Positions 52,984 to 63,534 of a stretch of DNA of 64,000 nt are shown here, piece by piece. Every line of letters starts with the position of its first letter. Position 1 is the stretch's first letter. The position numbers and the translations under genes are program-made. The DNA lies in assembly GCA_946902985.2 (NCBI GenBank), contig OX336396.1:238096297-238160296 (forward strand). The letters run 5' to 3'. The notes below the pieces were generated by a model. That model ran no database searches, was not told where the DNA came from, and saw nothing but the letters and a program-made list of their open reading frames with translations. Source of the DNA: Meconema thalassinum (Eukaryota > Arthropoda > Insecta > Orthoptera > Tettigoniidae).

Positions 52984-53667
52984 ATGGAACTTATTACAAC
53001 CAACAAAGGTAGGCTACGTGCACTCTATCAAGGCTACTCCTATAACTATAATCGCCAGAATGTAAATGGAATAATATTCTGGCGATGCTCAAAAGAGAGG
53101 TCAACAAAATGTCGAGGCAATCTGAAAAGTAAAAATGGAAAGGTTTTAAGTGTGAGTGTTCATCAATGTAGTGCTCGAAACGAACCACGCTTACTGTTTA
53201 CAAACAATTATCAAAATGCTAAAAAGCAAGTTCAAGAAAACGATATTGCGGCTAAAGATAGTGCAGTGTTTGTTCAAAAGGACTTATCATGTCCTCAAAA
53301 CGTCATGTTAGGACAGTTGTCAACGTCCAAGAAACCTTCAACACTATTAAAATCAACTCAGACTATAAATAAAGTGGTATTGCAAGAGGATCAAAAAGGA
53401 CTATATAGTAACAGTGATGATGGTCATGATGATAACGGTGATCATGATGATGATAATGATGATGATGATGATAATGATCATGATAATGGTAATGCTTTGT
53501 TTACACCTAAAAATCCATTTGTTAAATTTGTATACTGGTACAATCCCAATAAGCTCGTCCAGCGGCTACAGTTGTTGCATGCCTCACGTCAAGCTGGCCA
53601 TACTGGTCACGATTGGGAAATCAGAGAAATTGAACAAGAGCTTCGTCGTGCTGAAATTATTGTGTAA
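52984..53667 (+). CDS. FLYWCH-1, right arm (227 residues, intact)
   Basis: Mirror of 49900-50586, same start and end. It differs by one fewer Asp codon in the acidic run and a few substitutions (for example Leu for Ser in the linker and Ser for Thr near codon 101). Both arms keep this gene open, so it is the best-preserved part of the payload. Confidence 0.85.
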   Translation: MELITTNKGRLRALYQGYSYNYNRQNVNGIIFWRCSKERSTKCRGNLKSKNGKVLSVSVHQCSARNEPRLLFTNNYQNAKKQVQENDIAAKDSAVFVQKDLSCPQNVMLGQLSTSKKPSTLLKSTQTINKVVLQEDQKGLYSNSDDGHDDNGDHDDDNDDDDDNDHDNGNALFTPKNPFVKFVYWYNPNKLVQRLQLLHASRQAGHTGHDWEIREIEQELRRAEIIV

Positions 53668-53837
53668 TGGGTCTACCACTTTGCGACCACTTTCACCCCA
53701 ACTCTTGTTTCTAATATTTGCTTATTTGCTTTCACTTTTACCTGAACTCTTTGGATCCATATTTGCTCTCACATTAAACTAGTATTCTTATTACCGAGTT
53801 GACTTTACTAGAGCTTAGTCTATGCTTGACAGTTGAT

Positions 53838-54215
53838 ATGGAAGTATCAGTGACTAGGTATGGTAAGCCTTACGCATACTATAAAGGATATTCATATATT
53901 GTGAAACGAACCAATAAAAATTGAACTGTTATTTGGCGTTGTTCAAAGCAACGTTCCAAACATTGTCGTGGTGACCTAAAAAGTAAAAATAGTGAGGTTT
54001 TAAGTGTCAGTGATCATCAATGTAGTGTACCGCATGAAACACAGTTGCCGTCGACAAAAAATCAAGAAAACTATATTGCTACTCAAAATAGTGCATTGTT
54101 TAATGATCAACGTTTAACCCCTGTTCTCAAAGTTATTTTTAATCCATCTTCCACGTCGCAAGAGCCATCAACATCACAAACTATGCAAGAGGTAGTGTTG
54201 TTGTTGTCGTTTTAA
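53838..54215 (+). pseudogene. FLYWCH-2, right arm, nonsense codon
   Basis: Mirror of 49352-49729. A TGA at 53922-53924 replaces the Gly codon in the NKNGT stretch, cutting the finger before its zinc ligands. The rest, including the SINE-derived C-terminus, is intact. Because the left copy has GGA, the mutation arose after palindrome formation. Confidence 0.88.
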
Positions 54216-54387
54216 AGAGTGGAACAACTAGGTCATCTGCTCTTGATATGCAAGGGGATCAAAGTGACTAAATAGTAATAACCATAAGGTTTTTATGTCA
54301 ATACAACCATTGCGGCTTCCCCACTTTTCGAAAACAACATTGAAGGGACATTGCTATAAAATGATCTACAACAAGCCTTGTGTTTAA
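54187..54387. mobile_element. SINE-derived segment, right arm
   Basis: Mirror of 49180-49380. Confidence 0.55.
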
Positions 54388-54683
54388 AACTATAACAGAC
54401 TATTGTAAAGTGAGAAAGGCTTGTATTCAGTATGCATTTATTGTCATAATCATGTATACTCTGCAATGTTAAATATACTAACTTTGTATAAAATAAAACA
54501 GCATTGTAACATCATTTTGCATTTATTTACAAACTTTATATACATTTTTTTTTTGGTTTCATCATAATATTTTTAAAGACAACACTAAACACTAAAACAT
54601 TACTGTTCTCTGCACATATTTTCTTTCTTTTTCAGTATATTGTCATGACTTATATCTTCCATTATTATTTGACTTTTTTTTAT

Positions 54684-54975
54684 TTAATTAAAACGAATCA
54701 TGCACCTATTGTTTTTAAAACCTTCATAAATTAAGTGTACAGGTTGCACAGCATTATTGACTTCATCAAAAACACTTTCCGACATATCATTAAACCGTAT
54801 AGGCAGAAATGTCTCAAAGTTTTCACATACACAAAGTACACGATCACCATATGCTGTTTTCAATTTCCGAATCTTGATAATGCGGAATGGAATATGCGTT
54901 GGCAATTCGCTGAGCTTCTTTGTCTCTAAGCCACATGATTGTCCCACAGCATTCAAAACATTCATTGTAGTAGTC
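54684..54975 (-). CDS. 93-residue small protein, right arm
   Basis: ORF 54684-54965, mirror of 48601-48882, with the same upstream splice-acceptor-like tract. One substitution (Cys for Gly in RVLCVCENF). Function unassigned, as for the left copy. Confidence 0.7.
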
Positions 54976-55076
54976 TATAAACAAAACAAAAGCATATCTA
55001 TTACACTCTAAAACAGCTTTAATAATATTGTGCAATTAGGGATTTTTCACTATGCATGGCGAATAAATTATACTAG

Positions 55077-56096
55077 TTATGCAAGAAATGCCCTAACTGT
55101 AGCAGATACTACTTTTCTGCATATAGCACAAGTGTTAAGTTCTAATGCACACTTGACACAGGCTATCATGTGTCCACAGGGTAAAAATACAACACCTAGT
55201 TCATCTTGATAACAAATTTTACATAATTGTTGGTCACACTTTTGTATCTGTTCGTGAGGCAAGTCTTTTCTTTCAGCCTTATGTATTTGCTCCGTGTGCT
55301 CTAACTCTAAAGGCACTTTTATGTCTTGTGCTGCAATCACTTTTTCTTTACGAATAGTGTTCACAAATTCCTGACCTTTAAGCAACACCATGTATTTACA
55401 GTTTGGTAACCAACGAGCGTGTTGCACTAAAGGGTCATCAGTCATTTGCCAATCCTTTAAAGCAAATCCGCAATAAAAACATATTGTTTTATCCCCTTCA
55501 CCAGTATAAAAAAATCCAGCTTCACTTAGCTGTTTGGTAAGGTGTTTTAATATTAATGGCCAAACATTTTTATAAGATTCGAAACGTTTTTCAACAGAGC
55601 TGTACTCTGGGTGTGCTAGTGCTTTAGTCTTGCAAACTCCCAATTTTTCAAAAGCACACGCCAATTCAACACTGTCTATGGCATATGGACCACATATATT
55701 GACACTACCGTTGACTGGTAATACATCATTATTATTATTTATTTGTGATTCAGCAACGTAAGTAGCGGCCAAAGGCCTTGTGGTTCGCTAAAATGAATGC
55801 ACGGGTAGGTTACCCACTTGCTTTCCAAGCATGTAAGGACAGTGAGGAGACCATCGCAAATGGTCTCTAAAGGGATCATCCCCTTCTTCCCAGTGTGAAA
55901 GTTCAATACGACAAAACACACAGCGCACCACATCTTCTCGGTTCAAGTAAAAAAAACCGGCTTTTGCAAGTTCATGCGTCGACAAAAAGCCTACAGGCCA
56001 GGATTCAAATGTTAACCATCGATCATGTTCTGATTTTAAATTTAACCCACGTGGTAAACCAACTTGCTCACTTGTTGTATTTGGTACTAGCGCCAT
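55077..56096 (-). pseudogene. iap: IAP-like gene, right arm: two BIRs plus RING, one shared stop
   Basis: Mirror of 47470-48489. The BIR2-RING part (55077-55772) is one open frame of 231 codons because codon 265 is TTA (Leu) here. Only the shared TAG at codon 103, between BIR1 (55788-56096) and BIR2, interrupts it. No ATG lies suitably placed to restart translation at BIR2, so either readthrough or an exon joined upstream would be needed; otherwise it is a pseudogene fixed before the palindrome formed. RING ligands C3HC4 and both BIR Cys/His sets are intact. Confidence 0.9.
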
Positions 56097-56180
56097 GTGT
56101 TATAATAAAACTTTTTCTTATTGTAAGTTATTAACATTGCACAAGAGCACAGAGTACTTTAAAGCATAATGCATGCTTGT

Positions 56181-57011
56181 TCACTGTCTGTTCATTACGT
56201 TAATGGCACATGACGACACCTAAAAGCAAACAAAATAACCCATCACTCAATCAATCAATCAATCAATCAATCTATCAATCAATACTTGTAAATAAAACGT
56301 TAACGTTAATTGGCATTAATATATCAAAACACCATTAAAAATAAACTGTATGTTGGCACTAACAGTAACCCATGTACTTATTTTCTTTTTTTTATTAAGC
56401 TACAGTCATTTACATTCCCCCACCCTCCCTTTAACCAATATATAAACAAAAATGAATGTCATGTCATTTTGTTCACATTATCATGTTCAAACCTGTGGAT
56501 ATTCGTTGAGTCCATAGGGAACCACCCATAAATTAAATTTATTATTTTTATTTTTAGAAAATCCAACATGGCCTTGTACTTTTCCCAGTCAACAACAACA
56601 TATCCATTAATCAAGAAAGCAATCATTGTCCCAGTCATGTACAGGTAATGATTTTTTTTTGTCTACGAGTTTTCAGTAGTGGTAAAATGGAATAGCATTT
56701 TTAAGTTGGACTTACCTGAGTTTTAAACAGTTCACTCTTTGGCAGTGGTTTCGCTTTAGTGCGTTTCGGGTTTTTTTCAGCGACTGCTACGTCGGTAAGA
56801 CTATTCTTTCCAAGTTTCTAAAAATAAATAAAATAAACCGCTATAAATACCTAAATTCAAGTTAATACATACATTTCATAAAATAAAACATAAAACAAAA
56901 AAAATGAAACAAGTTAGTTTAAAAAAATCATCTCACCTTTACTTGCAGTGACTTGTTGCTCTTCCCTTCTAGTGGGCTCAAAAGTGCAATGGTTTCTTCT
57001 CCCTCAGACAT
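56181..57011 (-). CDS. small three-exon gene, right arm (71 residues)
   Basis: Mirror of the left copy: coding segments 57011-56937, 56817-56716 and 56219-56181, with all splice borders conserved (GTGAGA and GTAAGT donors; CAG, TAG acceptors) and the frame open. Confidence 0.7.
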
Positions 57012-57234
57012 GTAAGGTATGCCGGTTATCTGCAAACAAATAAATAAAATCATTAATTACCTAATCAATAAATAATTGCTTGTAAATATATTAATCAATA
57101 AATGTATAAATGAATAAATATATAAATAAATACCTACCCCACAACAAGGTTAAGTATTTTCCACCAACACCAAAACTGTTAAACAAGACCAGGGGGTTTC
57201 ATGCAACGCAGTGTGTTCAAAGGTAGTCCACCCA

Positions 57235-57275
57235 AGTGAGAGTGGAAATGATAACGACATGTCTTTATATATGCT
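57235..57275 (-). promoter_or_regulatory. TATA promoter of the inward gene set, right arm
   Basis: Minus-strand TATATAAA near 57271-57264, mirror of the left arm, with the upstream direct repeat at about 57317-57542. Confidence 0.65.
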
Positions 57276-57967
57276 ACGTTGCATGTATAATCATTTTTTT
57301 CCCACGCTTTGACCATTCTGTTATCGGTCACGTGGACAGCTAACGCCCAAAGTGAACACCTGTGTTGTATCAAATTTCACATGAACTTGCATTTTGTCAC
57401 GTACGAAGCAAAACAGGATGTGACTTGTTAACAGTTATCATGCACGTGGACAGATAACGTCCAAGGTGAACACCTGCGGTAGATCAAATTTCACATGGAC
57501 TTGCATTTTGTCACGTACGAAGCGAGACAGGATGTCACTGGTTTAGCGTGCCTGTGGTTTCACACATGTGTGCACGCCTTTCGCACTTCCCTGCCACCAC
57601 GATGGTCAGATTATTTCACCTTCAAGCGTCATGGTCATTTTTTCCATTGCACCTGTTGTCAAGTCAGATCAACGCCTTCCAATAAGCTCAATTGATATTC
57701 ACCTCTTGCTCGTCTGCAAGTTTGTTTTCTCTACTCGCTTCGACCAACATAGAATCAAGTTCTCATCACCGTTTACACGTTAAAGGTAAAATATCAGGAA
57801 AACACACGCTCGGTCTGTCATACACCGATCCCGCCGAAATAGCGATTGTTCTATTAAGCATGGTCCTTGTGCTAAGCGACAGGTTCGGTCAAACACACAC
57901 ACTCAGCCGTATCGTCTCTCTCAACCACCACGCTTCATGAACATTATAAACAGGTAAAGAAAAAGAA

Positions 57968-59260
57968 ACAGTTTTTTTTCAACATGTATGGCATTAGGCC
58001 CTTTGTGAATTTTTTTGGAAAAAATATCTACCACACTCGAAGGAGGACGTCACCCCGAGTCCTTGGACCTGTCGTACACGCCCTTAGCGTTATTGGTTCG
58101 TGAGATATCTGCAAAAATCACAAAAAACACGTATTTACCCCAAAATCGAGTTTCCAATTTTTTAAAAATTACAACGAGTGGTTCATAGCAAAGAGGACGT
58201 CACTCCAAGTCCTTGGACCCGTCGTACATGTCTCTAGCGTTATTGGTTCGTGAGATATCGGCAAAATCACAAAAAACACGTGTTTACCCCAAAATCGCGT
58301 TTCCCAATTTTTTTTTAAATTATAACGAGTGGTCCATAGCAAAGAGGACGTCAGCCCGAGTCTTTGGACCTGTCGAACACACCTCTAGCATGATTGGTTC
58401 GCGAGATATTAAAAGCACATGACCTTTTAGTTTTGGTCTTTTCATTAAATAAAGAGGCTATAGGAAAGTAGGGGGCGTCACTACGAGTGCTAGGACACCC
58501 TGTATGTTCAAATCCGACCATTGGTTAGCGAGATATCAGGTTCGGGGCAAATACGAGGGTGGCTCAATAAGAAGTGGCGCAGCTCCCGTGTTACCCCACT
58601 ACTAGTTTTTTTCAACATGTATGGCATTAGGCCCTTTGTGAATTTTTTTGGAAAAAATATCTACCACACTCGAAGGAGGACGTCACCCCGAGTCCTTGGA
58701 CCTGTCGTACACGCCCTTAGCGTTATTGGTTCGTGAGATATCTGCAAAAATCACGAAAAACACGTATTTACCCCAAAATCGAGTTTCCAATTTTTTAAAA
58801 ATTACAACGAGTGGTTCATAGCAAAGAGGACGTCACTCCAAGTCCTTGGACCCGTCGTACATGTCTCTAGCGTTATTGGTTCGTGAGATATCGGCAAAAT
58901 CACAAAAAATTGTAGAGTTCCTAGTTTCCAAAATATAGGATTTTCAAAATTCGAGTGTTTTCAAAAAAACATAAAAAGTAAAAAAGTTTCATTATAGAAA
59001 ATAAAGGTCATAAAGACCATTCGTTTGGGCCATGGCACAACGTTCTATCATCTTTGGTTTTCAAACTATCACCAACTTTTGAAAACAAAAATTTTCAAAA
59101 AAATTTTCAAAAATATAACGAGTAGTCCACAGCAAAGAGGACGTCAGCCCGAGTCCAATGACATGTCATTTGTTAAAATCCGACCATGGGTTCACGAGAT
59201 ATTGGCTTGGACTCACGCGGCGGCCATGACACTAAGCAGAACTGTCACTACTCCACTACT
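57968..59260 (-). repeat. right TIR, tandemly duplicated
   Basis: Mirror of the left TIR. The inner unit ends CCCCACTACT at 58603 and the outer unit ends CTCCACTACT at 59260. Confidence 0.88.
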
Positions 59261-59266
59261 CAGCTC
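59261..59266. repeat. 6-bp target duplication, right copy
   Basis: CAGCTC, matching 44302-44307. Confidence 0.93.
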
Positions 59267-59932
59267 GGCAACTTCCTCTTGTAGAGCGTTGAATCTCGCT
59301 TCCATCCCCGTCGGCGGGCGTTGGCTCAGCTCAGCAATTTCCTTTTGTAAAGCGTTGAATTTCTCTTCCACCCCCGTCAGTGGGCGTTGGCGCAGCTCGG
59401 CAACTTCCTTTTGTAAGGCGTTGAATTTCTCCTCCACCCCCATCAGCGGGCGTTGGCGCAGCTCGGCAACTTCCACTTGTAAGGCGTCGAACTTCTTTTC
59501 CACTGCCGTGACTTCCTCACGCAGACCCTGTTCTAATTTCCTTTGGCTTTCCTCTAATTTCGTCAGCAGACACTCTTCCAGATTTTTCTGGCCATCCAGA
59601 AATTTGGCGGTTAGGTCCTCTGCTAACTTATTCTGACCGTCTTCTAATTTAGAAGTTAGGTCCTCGGCTAAATTCTTCTGGCCGTCTTCTAGTTTGGCAG
59701 TTAGGTCCTCGGCTAACTTCTTCTGGCCGTCTTCTAGTTTGGCAGTTAGGTCCTCGGCTAACTTCTTCTGGCCGTCCTCCATCTTCTTCTGGCCGTCTTC
59801 CATCTTCTTCAGGTCATCCTTCAGGTCCTTGGCTTATTCCTTCTGGCCGTCTTCCATCTTCTTCTGGCCGTCTTCCATCTTGGTTTCCATGTCATTTAAC
59901 TTTTCTAGCAATGCTGCCAATTGCGCCTCCAT
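59267..59932 (-). pseudogene. gag: gypsy Gag, N-terminal coiled-coil part
   Basis: Starts at the ATG complementary to 59930-59932 (MEAQLAALLEKLNDMETK) and continues to the palindrome insertion. A TAA at 59834-59836 (codon 33) breaks it. It is built of tandem heptad-rich repeats: about five copies of an 'EDGQKKLAEDLTAKL' type (45-bp DNA unit), then four of 'EEKFNALQKEVAELRQRP' type. It is predicted to be a long coiled coil, unusual in length for a gypsy Gag N-terminus. Continues at 44301 after removing the insert. Confidence 0.88.
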
Positions 59933-60029
59933 TTTAGTTGTTTGTCTTGTAAAGGGCATGCACTCACAGGAAAATTAGAGAAAATAACCTGCTCGGGTTT
60001 TGAAACCAGGACCGTCAGGTGTTGTGCTT

Positions 60030-60063
60030 GTGGGCGTGGGTTCGAATCCCACTTCTGACACCA
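60030..60063 (-). promoter_or_regulatory. primer binding site, tRNA-Leu type, extended
   Basis: Minus-strand TGGTGTCAGAAGTGGGATTC begins two bases inside the 5' LTR. The plus strand reads like the 3' end of tRNA-Leu (GGTTCGAATCCCACTTCTGA then CACCA), and the likeness extends past the usual 18 nt through the whole T arm. Confidence 0.8.
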
Positions 60064-60065
60064 GT

Positions 60066-60748
60066 TGTTACGTGCCACCCCCCTAGAGGCACTTTTTGTT
60101 AACTGGATTACGGTGGGTTGAAGAGCACAAACACAGGTTGTTCCTTTAAAGTAAATAATTAACTTTATTGCGGCCAGAAAGATACAGCCACTCATCAGCA
60201 AATGCAAACAATTAGAACCTTACTCCAGTTTCCTCAAGTCTCTTCCTTGAGCGCTCTTGGCCCTTTCACTTGTCAACAAACCACAGAAGTTAAACCATCT
60301 TAATGAGTACGGTGGCCGTGACAGAAACTACCTGCTCCACTTCCTCATGTACACCAACCACAGTTACTTACGATAATCCGCTACCCGCTGTTTCGCTGTC
60401 CACAAGCTGGGGAAACAATGTCACTGGATTTCGTAACTCGCACGGCACTTCGTCACTACACTTCTGTCGCACTCGCTCACAAACACACACCCACAGAAAA
60501 CTCGGTCCCCTCACTGTTGAAGCCGCTTATATAGCAGGCTGGCGACTCAATGAATTCTAGAATCGTCCAGGGCACACGGCTTCTCGACATTCCCTTCACT
60601 GGTTTAGTCACGAATATTCTGGATCATCCCTTTGTCCTACTAGCCCTGTTGCATAAGGCGCACGCAATACATGAGGCAGGGCACAGCCCAGCCCTGGGGC
60701 AGTTGTGACTCATGCGGCGAGCGATGACACAAACTCACAGCCGTAACA
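60066..60748 (-). repeat. gypsy 5' LTR
   Basis: 683 bp, same ends and signals as the 3' LTR (TATATAAG near 60526-60533, AATAAA at 60164-60169 on the minus strand). About 18 differences from 39139-39821 by eye. Followed by target duplicate GTAT. Confidence 0.95.
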
Positions 60749-60752
60749 GTAT

Positions 60753-61332
60753 GTGTCCTACCAACCTATCTCTTCTCTTCATTAGAAGTTGCCAGAAACA
60801 TCTCTCCTTTCCCACTCGTCTTAATACCTCTTCATTCGTAACCCTATCTAACCATCTGATATTCATCATTCTCCTGTAACACCACATTTGAAACGCGTCA
60901 ATGCTCTTCTTTTCTGCTGCACCAATAGTCCAAGTTTCACTTCCATAGAGCGACACGATCCAGACAAAGGCTCTCAAAAATGACTTCCTAATACCTAAAT
61001 CTATATTCCATGTCAACAGATTCCCTTTCTGTAGGAATGCTTTCCTTGCCTGTGCTAACCTACTTTTTATATCCTCTTTGCTTCGTCCATCACTGGTTAT
61101 TTTGCTTCCCAAGTAAAAGAAGTCACCTACTTCCTTTAGCGGTTCATCTGCCAATTCGACATCCATAGGGGTTTCTTATATCTTTCGACAGCATTCCAAT
61201 ATTTTTGTTTTACATGTATTAATTCATCATGAATTCTTTCCTCAAGACAGAATCCATATCATTTAAAAACTCATTCAACTCCTCTGGTGTGTCGGCTAAG
61301 ATGACGATGTCATCAGCAAATCTCAACGTTGA
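60753..61332 (-). pseudogene. LINE RT C-terminus, right of the gypsy insertion
   Basis: Minus strand: the catalytic FADD at 61320-61309 begins RFADDIVILADTPEELNEFL. A frame break near 61170 follows, then EVGDFFYLGSKITSDGRSKE, SLYGSETWTIG and YRRMMNIRWLDRVTNEEVLR. This is an RTE/BovB-like or related LINE type common in insects; clade not certain. It continues at 39138-38935 and is the host of the gypsy insertion. Confidence 0.85.
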
Positions 61333-61945
61333 AATTAATTAAGTCCACACATCACCAAGTCTTCCTTGATTCTGTCCAGCCATCTTTTCTTTGGACATTC
61401 ACGGGGTCGATTTCCTCCTGGATGGTATTGGAGAGCTGTTCTTGCCACAGAGTTCTCATCATTTCTAGTGACATGCCCATACCACCGAAGCCGTGTTTCT
61501 CATTTTATCGGTAATGGCTGCAACTCCCATCTGTTTCCGGATCTGTTCATTCCTGACATAATCATGCCGTGTAACACCCATGGACCAACGTAACATTTTC
61601 ATCTCCATTTCATGTAGGGCTTGTTCATGCTTGGTTGAAGCTGGCCAACATTCTGTGCCGTAAAGTGCCACTGGTCGTATCATGGACTTGTAAACTGTCC
61701 CTTTCAAAGGGATAGGTACTTTCTTATCGCACAGCACTCCTGTGACTTGGTGCCACTTCATCCACGTAGTGTTAACTCGTGCTCGAGCATCGAGAAGCGT
61801 TTCGACATCTCAAGTGATAAGGGAACCGAGATATTTAAAGTGTGTAGTTTTAGTGAGATGATGCTCTTCAATGCTGCTGGTACCGTTGGTCTGTGTACCA
61901 CATTGCAAGTATTCAGTTTTCCCTATGTTGATCATGTCTATAGGT
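61333..61945 (-). pseudogene. second LINE C-terminal fragment
   Basis: Minus strand 61761-61465: KVPIPLKGTVYKSMIRPVAL, YGTECWPASTKHEQ, KMLRWSMGVTRHDYVRNEQI. A break is followed by CPKKRWLDRIKEDL near 61390-61340. 61945-61762 holds more of the same ORF in broken frames. Different family from the previous copy. Confidence 0.82.
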
Positions 61946-62191
61946 CGTCAAATGTCAAAAGATTTTGGGCCTTTATAAACCTTAATGTAAATTCAAATTT
62001 GTATGTTTATGTTAATTTTCATTTGGAACAATTCAAAATTAAATTTTTTGTGTCCACGCTTCCATAATCTCCACTCCAGATAAAGAGCCCAAAATAAAAT
62101 TTTCTCAAAAATCTGTAGGCAACTAGCACTTGTTGCTCATTACATTACATTATGCGAACCGGCCAAAACTATAGACCACGCAAATATCATT

Positions 62192-62690
62192 TCATTTCCT
62201 TCTCATAGTTCTTTCTTCCTTTCTCTTCCTCCACACTTCCTTCATTCTTTCAGATTGTTGCTCCTTCCTCTCTGCTGTCCATCTCTCTCCCCTGCGTTCT
62301 ATCTTTTCTCCCACAAGAACCTTTATGTTCGAAAGTATTTCCCTGAATTGTGTTCTGTCTCGACAGTCGTCATCTATAATTCCTAGCCTCCGGAGTTCTT
62401 CCTTCATCTGCTTGGTGTAACCCCCGTGGCTCTTCAGATTGTATATTTTATCAAAAATTTACTTATTTATTCTTGTTGGATCCATTCTAACCATATGTCC
62501 ATAGAAACGTAAACGTCTTTTCCTAATTGTTGTTTCCAGGTCTTCCACCCTTTCATATATCTCCTTGTTTGATCTTAGTCTGTAGGTTCCCTTTACCACT
62601 TTTGGGCCTTCAATCCTCCTCAATATCCCCTTTCAATCTTCAGAAGCTTTTCCAGGTTCATCAATTTGCTTCTCCACTCCATTAGTAGAA
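62192..62690 (-). pseudogene. third LINE 3'-terminal fragment
   Basis: Reading from 62690: degraded LRRIEGPKVVKGTYRLR-type sequence, then TIRKRRLRFYGHMVRMDP, then a stop. The open part 62407-62192 has ELRRLGIIDDDCRDRTQFRE and a Lys/Arg/Glu-rich tail. Confidence 0.8.
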
Positions 62691-62904
62691 ACATTGATAT
62701 TCTGTGATCCGAAATCACAGCGAGACGAAAAGAACATGCTGCTTTATCCGCCATGATTATTTATGAACTCCAGTTGTAGACAACAAAAGAATGTCTACAA
62801 AAAGCTCTGTTAGTCACTTCCGGAAGTAAGCACTACCGAGTCAAGTAGTACTACATAATGCCCAACAGATGGCAGAACATATGAAGAGTGTCCAAATGAA
62901 AAGG
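62691..62904. other. no gene seen
   Basis: No recognisable gene or repeat. Confidence 0.4.
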
Positions 62905-63080
62905 TACGAAACAATACTGCGGGTACAATTTATTCGTTATTCAAAAGTAATCACCACAGGCCTGTACACAGGTGTCCCATTGCTTCACTAGCCCCAGGAT
63001 TCCCTGTTCCCAGAAGTCTTGTGGTTGTGACAGGAGCAATCCTGTACGGTGTCCTTTAATTCGTCGCCCGATTGGGAACG
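62905..63080 (-). pseudogene. mariner-like transposase C-terminus, minus orientation
   Basis: The minus strand from about 63060 reads a short peptide with SQPQDFWEQGILGLVKQWD then a stop after DYF, matching the end of mariner transposases. The end ATAAATTGTACCCGCAGTAT-like is the 3' terminus. It is inverted relative to 63540-64000. Confidence 0.7.
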
Positions 63081-63496
63081 GTTTCCCTTGAGACGAACCA
63101 CTAACAGTGCAAAAAAAAAAAAAAAAAAAAAGAATAATAAAAAAAAATCACACCAACTTCACCAATTTCCAAATCACATAACTTCCCTAACTTCCAAACT
63201 TATAAAATCACGACAATTTCTAAATTTCTTACAAAACCTAATAAATTTAAAATCTCACAATGTCAAAGCTCCAACGCCACAAATTACAATAGTACAATGT
63301 ATAAAAAGAGCAATTCTTCTCAAAACATCAAAAATTTCAAAACTTTAATCTGAGCCAAGAGGTCATACGATTTTTCCTTCTCCAACTTTCACAATTCACC
63401 ACCACCCTCCCAAACAATGCCCTCCTCTGGCCCAAGAGATGGTGCGGTCATCTATAGGGGTCCGCCCACCCTTGTTGGGTGGGAATGAAATGACCC

Positions 63497-63498
<2 letters not shown>
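63081..63498. other. A-rich, no gene seen
   Basis: Poly(A) at 63111-63131, then AT-rich sequence with CTTCCAAACTT-like low complexity. The predicted frame is a composition artefact. Confidence 0.45.

Positions 63499-63528
<30 letters not shown>
63499..63528. repeat. (ATT)n tract
   Basis: About ten ATT triplets. Confidence 0.9.
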
Positions 63529-63529
<1 letters not shown>

Positions 63530-63534
63530 TGTAT

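Larger units (their letters stand above)
44308..59260. mobile_element. 14.95-kb palindromic Polinton/Maverick-like element
   Basis: Two inverted arms (44308-51760 and 51795-59260) around a 34-bp centre. Termini are 5'-AGTAGTGGAGTAGTGACAG, with a 6-bp CAGCTC target duplication. The 6-bp duplication, 5'-AG end and long TIR are established marks of Polintons/Mavericks. No polymerase B, integrase, packaging ATPase, protease or capsid gene is present; each arm carries five accessory genes. It splits the gag gene of a gypsy element. Mirror positions add to about 103567 throughout, and arm differences are a handful of substitutions and small repeat-number changes. Assigning it to Polintons is inference from the ends, not from core genes. 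An alternative is an unknown virus-derived foldback element. Confidence 0.85.

Noticed and set aside
44308..59260. Assembly or library artefact creating the palindrome
   Set aside because: The outer edges coincide exactly with a 6-bp target duplication, the centre is unique, and arms carry private mutations. Read-level data would still be welcome, since I cannot inspect it.
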